The notes beneath the pieces were generated by a model that searched no databases, had not been told where the DNA came from, and saw only the letters and a list, made by a program, of their open reading frames with translations. The translations under genes were made by a program, and so were the position numbers. Source: JAODBQ01 sp047602055 (GTDB lineage Bacteria; Actinomycetota; Acidimicrobiia; Acidimicrobiales; Ilumatobacteraceae). Taken from it: a stretch of DNA of 64,000 nt. Below are positions 61,665 through 64,000 of this stretch, one piece after another (the first letter of the stretch is position 1; the number at the start of each line of letters is the position of its first letter). The stretch is from the NCBI GenBank assembly GCA_047602055.1, contig JASGIG010000001.1:620001-684000 (forward strand), written 5' to 3'.

Positions 61665-62450
61665 ATGGTCGGCGCCGTGGCGGTCTCCATCGAGAATCCG
61701 CTCGACCCACGCCTCGCCGACTACGCCGACCTGCGCACGCCGCGCGACGCCGACTGGTTCGTGGTCGAGAGCGCGCTGGCCGTCCAGCGACTGCTGGCCT
61801 CGCCGTACCGGGTGCGTTCCGTGCTGGTCACGCCGGCCGGGCACGACCGGCTCGCCGCCCACCTCGACGGACTCGACGCACCCGTCTACGTGGCCGAGCT
61901 CGACGTGCTGCGCCGGGTCGTCGGTTACAACCTGCACCGCGGCGTCGTCGCCTCGGCGGACCGGCGGCCGCTCCCGGACGTCGACGCGCTGGTCGGCACG
62001 GCACGCCGCATCGTCGTGCTCGACGGGCTCAACGACCAGGAGAACATCGGCGCGATCGGTCGCTCGGCGCGCGCCCTCGGCGCCGACGCGCTGCTGCTCG
62101 ACCCGACGTGCGCCGAGCCGCTGAACCGTCGCTCGATCCGCGTGTCGATGGGCGAGCTGCTGCACCTCCCCCTCGCCCGTGCGCGGCGGTGGCCCGACGC
62201 GCTGGCGACGCTGCGCGCCGCCGGCGTCGAGGTGTGGGCGCTGACGCCACGTGCGAACGCCGTCCCCATCGGCTCGCTGCCCGCGCCGGAACGCCTGGCG
62301 CTCGTCGTCGGCGCCGAGGGCCCCGGGCTGGCGGACGCGACGATCGCCGCGGCGACGCACGCCGTGCGCATCCCGATCCGCCCGACCGTCGACTCGCTGA
62401 ACGTCGCCCACGCCGTCTCGGTGGCGCTGGCGCTGACGACACGCGTCTGA
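61665..62450 (+). CDS. SpoU-family RNA 2'-O-methyltransferase
   Basis: 261 aa. N-terminal substrate-binding part (VVESALAVQRLLASPYRVRS) and C-terminal SPOUT knot with motif 1 LDGLNDQENIGAIGRSARAL, motif 2 ALVVGAEGPGL and motif 3 SLNVAHAVSVALAL. Methylates tRNA or rRNA ribose; the exact site is unknown. ATG 61665, with GTG 61677 as an alternative. Confidence 0.93.
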   Translation: MVGAVAVSIENPLDPRLADYADLRTPRDADWFVVESALAVQRLLASPYRVRSVLVTPAGHDRLAAHLDGLDAPVYVAELDVLRRVVGYNLHRGVVASADRRPLPDVDALVGTARRIVVLDGLNDQENIGAIGRSARALGADALLLDPTCAEPLNRRSIRVSMGELLHLPLARARRWPDALATLRAAGVEVWALTPRANAVPIGSLPAPERLALVVGAEGPGLADATIAAATHAVRIPIRPTVDSLNVAHAVSVALALTTRV

Positions 62451-62474
62451 GGGGCGCGGCGGTCGTCGAGGAGG

Positions 62475-63728
62475 TCAGGCGACGGCCACCGGCTCGTCGT
62501 CGGCCCACCGCGGATCGGCCTTCGGAGAGACGGGGCGGGCCAGGACGAGGATCGCGAACGCGGCCACGACCGCATAGATCAACGTCCGCAGCGCGAACGG
62601 TCGCACCGTCCCGTCGAACGCGCTGTCGATCAGCGCACCCAGGATCGCGCCGCCGGCGGTGGACAGCGTGCCGAGGACGGCGGCGGCCATGCCGGCGACG
62701 TGCGGCACCGGTGCCATCGCCGCGGTGTTGCAGCTCGGGACGAGCGACATCGCCCCAGGGAGGAACAGCGCGAGGGCGACGACGAACGCCCACAGCGGCG
62801 GCTCGCCGTCGGTGGCCAGGATCAGTGCGGTGAAGCCCGCCCCGGCGACGACGACGTAGCCGGCGCCCAGCCGCACGAGGCGGGCCAGGCCCACGCTCAT
62901 CACGAGGCGGCCGGCGACGACGTTGCCGACGCCGAGCATGCAGGCGACCAGGCCGAACAGCAGCGGGAACAGCTGCTCCTGGCCGTACACCTCCTTGAAG
63001 ATGATCTCGGCGCCGCCGACGAAGCCGGTCATGATCCCGAACAGCGCGGTGACGGCCAGCCCGAAGGCGAGCGTCTCACGGGTGGTGACCACCGCCCGGA
63101 ACGCTTCGAGGAGCGCTCGGGGTGACACCGATCGGCGTCGGTCGGCGGGCAGCGTCTCGGGCAGCCGGATCGACCACAGGGCCACGGCGATCGCGGCGAC
63201 GATCGGGATCCAGAACACCACCCGCCACGGTGCGACGGCGATCCCCGCAGCCCCCAGCGCCGGCGCGAACACCGGGACCATGATGAACGTGGCCATCACG
63301 TGCGACATCGTCCGCGCCATGTGCTCGCCCTCGGAGGAGTCGCGGACCATGGCGATGGCCAGCGATCGCGGGGCGGCGGCGCCGAGGCCCCACACGAACC
63401 GGCAGGCGACGAGCGCCCCGAAGCTCGGCGCCAGCACCGCGCCGAGCGCTCCGACGACGTAGACCACGAGCCCGCTGTACAGGAGCGGCTTGCGGCCGTA
63501 GCGGTCCGACAGCGGGCCGTACGCCAGTTGGCCCAGCGCGAGGCCGAGGAAGAACGAGGTGATCAGCTTGGCCGGATCCGTGGAGTCGGGGCCGAGGCCG
63601 AACTCCGTGCGGATGTCCGAGAACGCGGGCAGCAGGAGGTCGATGGACAACGCCGCCATCGCCACGCAGCCGGCGACGATGGCGACGAACTCACGGGTGC
63701 CCGGCACCGCCGGTCTGCTTCGTGTCAC
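62475..63728 (-). CDS. MFS multidrug exporter, Bcr/CflA type
   Basis: 417 aa, twelve helices. The N-terminus (FVAIVAGCVAMAALSIDLLL PAF pattern), the loop motif LSDRYGRKPLLYSG and the motif RSLAIAMVRD place it in the DHA1 Bcr/CflA branch, exporters of bicyclomycin, chloramphenicol or similar. GTG 63728 is preferred; an in-frame TTG at 63785 is weaker. Single gene. Confidence 0.92.
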   Translation of the reverse strand: MTRSRPAVPGTREFVAIVAGCVAMAALSIDLLLPAFSDIRTEFGLGPDSTDPAKLITSFFLGLALGQLAYGPLSDRYGRKPLLYSGLVVYVVGALGAVLAPSFGALVACRFVWGLGAAAPRSLAIAMVRDSSEGEHMARTMSHVMATFIMVPVFAPALGAAGIAVAPWRVVFWIPIVAAIAVALWSIRLPETLPADRRRSVSPRALLEAFRAVVTTRETLAFGLAVTALFGIMTGFVGGAEIIFKEVYGQEQLFPLLFGLVACMLGVGNVVAGRLVMSVGLARLVRLGAGYVVVAGAGFTALILATDGEPPLWAFVVALALFLPGAMSLVPSCNTAAMAPVPHVAGMAAAVLGTLSTAGGAILGALIDSAFDGTVRPFALRTLIYAVVAAFAILVLARPVSPKADPRWADDEPVAVA

Positions 63729-63849
63729 CCGCTCAGTGTGGTTGGTCCGCCCCGCCGCGCTCGGCTCCGGCGGCCGGCGGGGCAACGCCGCGAGCCGGTC
63801 CGACCGCTGAGCTCAACCCGATGCGGGTCTCGTTCGTTGATGGTGGTGC

Positions 63850-64000
63850 ATGGGTGGGGACGAAGCGTTCGTGGTGTTGTTCCGCGAGGAGCACCCGCGG
63901 CTGCTCGCGTTCGGCCTCGCCTTGAGCGGCGACGTCGACGTCGCTGCGGAACTGGCCCAGGAGACGCTCGCTCGTGCGTACACCTCCTGGTCGACGGTGG
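63850..64000 (+). CDS. ECF-type sigma factor, N-terminal fragment at window end
   Basis: 50 residues of sigma region 2 are visible: FVVLFREEHPRLLAFGLALS and DVAAELAQETLARAYTSW. Region 2 core is typical of SigE-like ECF factors, including the acidic helix start. The remainder lies beyond 64000, so an associated anti-sigma factor cannot be seen. Confidence 0.8.
   Translation, partial: MGGDEAFVVLFREEHPRLLAFGLALSGDVDVAAELAQETLARAYTSWSTV

Overview
The window is high-GC DNA (I estimate about 70%) from an actinobacterium. The best marker is the stretch from 47625 to 56659, which has the actinobacterial cell-division and Ser/Thr phosphorylation order: tRNA-Leu, fhaA, fhaB, pstP, rodA, pbpA, pknB, pabA, crgA. 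Frequent GTG starts, many lipoproteins with Thr/Ala-rich linkers, LarB/LarC and an S1P-lyase-like protein fit an Acidimicrobiia-type lineage (Ilumatobacter-like). That finer placement is inference only.

Layout. 1-9348: a TetR regulator diverges from an operon of a five-part oligopeptide-type ABC importer, an FGGY sugar kinase and an S1P-lyase-like PLP enzyme. 9362-13453: a NitT/TauT-type permease and binding protein (no ATPase), a cytosine-deaminase-like amidohydrolase and an XRE-cupin regulator. 13472-20428: purB, purA, a divergent HisD homologue and clpB with an HspR-type box. 20659-24660: a VanA-like Rieske oxygenase with a full SsuBCA-type transporter. 24585-34373: a GT-like protein, a LysM lipoprotein, larB-larC-rhodanese, an ABC-2-like exporter pair, a DUF2510 protein and an MBL-Rieske fusion. 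34385-43250: an L,D-transpeptidase, an AraC regulator and siderophore-type binding protein with an iron box, a 2OG-Fe(II) oxygenase, gluQ, small membrane and zinc-ribbon proteins, an alpha/beta hydrolase and a broken TauD gene. 43310-47707: an FG-GAP lipoprotein, then a small island (unknown gene pair, AlbA_2/Schlafen-type ATPase, C-terminal stub of a serine recombinase) beside tRNA-Leu. 47773-57000: the fha/rodA/pbpA/pknB cluster, with two DnaA boxes after crgA. 57145-64000: thiolase, MarR, FAD reductase, PhzF-like, SpoU methyltransferase, an MFS exporter and the start of an ECF sigma factor.

Two features cut across the window. First, about ten genes, including clpB and pstP, are split by single-base frame changes. 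I read most of these as sequencing or assembly indels and annotate each as one gene with a frameshift. Second, intergenic regions carry several families of perfect or near-perfect palindromes (16-bp arms with 7- or 11-base loops) and short inverted repeats shared between distant loci. I see no CRISPR array, complete insertion sequence or rRNA.

The best candidates for an undescribed system are the importer-kinase-S1P-lyase operon, read as import, phosphorylate, then retro-aldol cleavage of an unknown amino-polyol, and the translationally coupled larB-larC-rhodanese unit.
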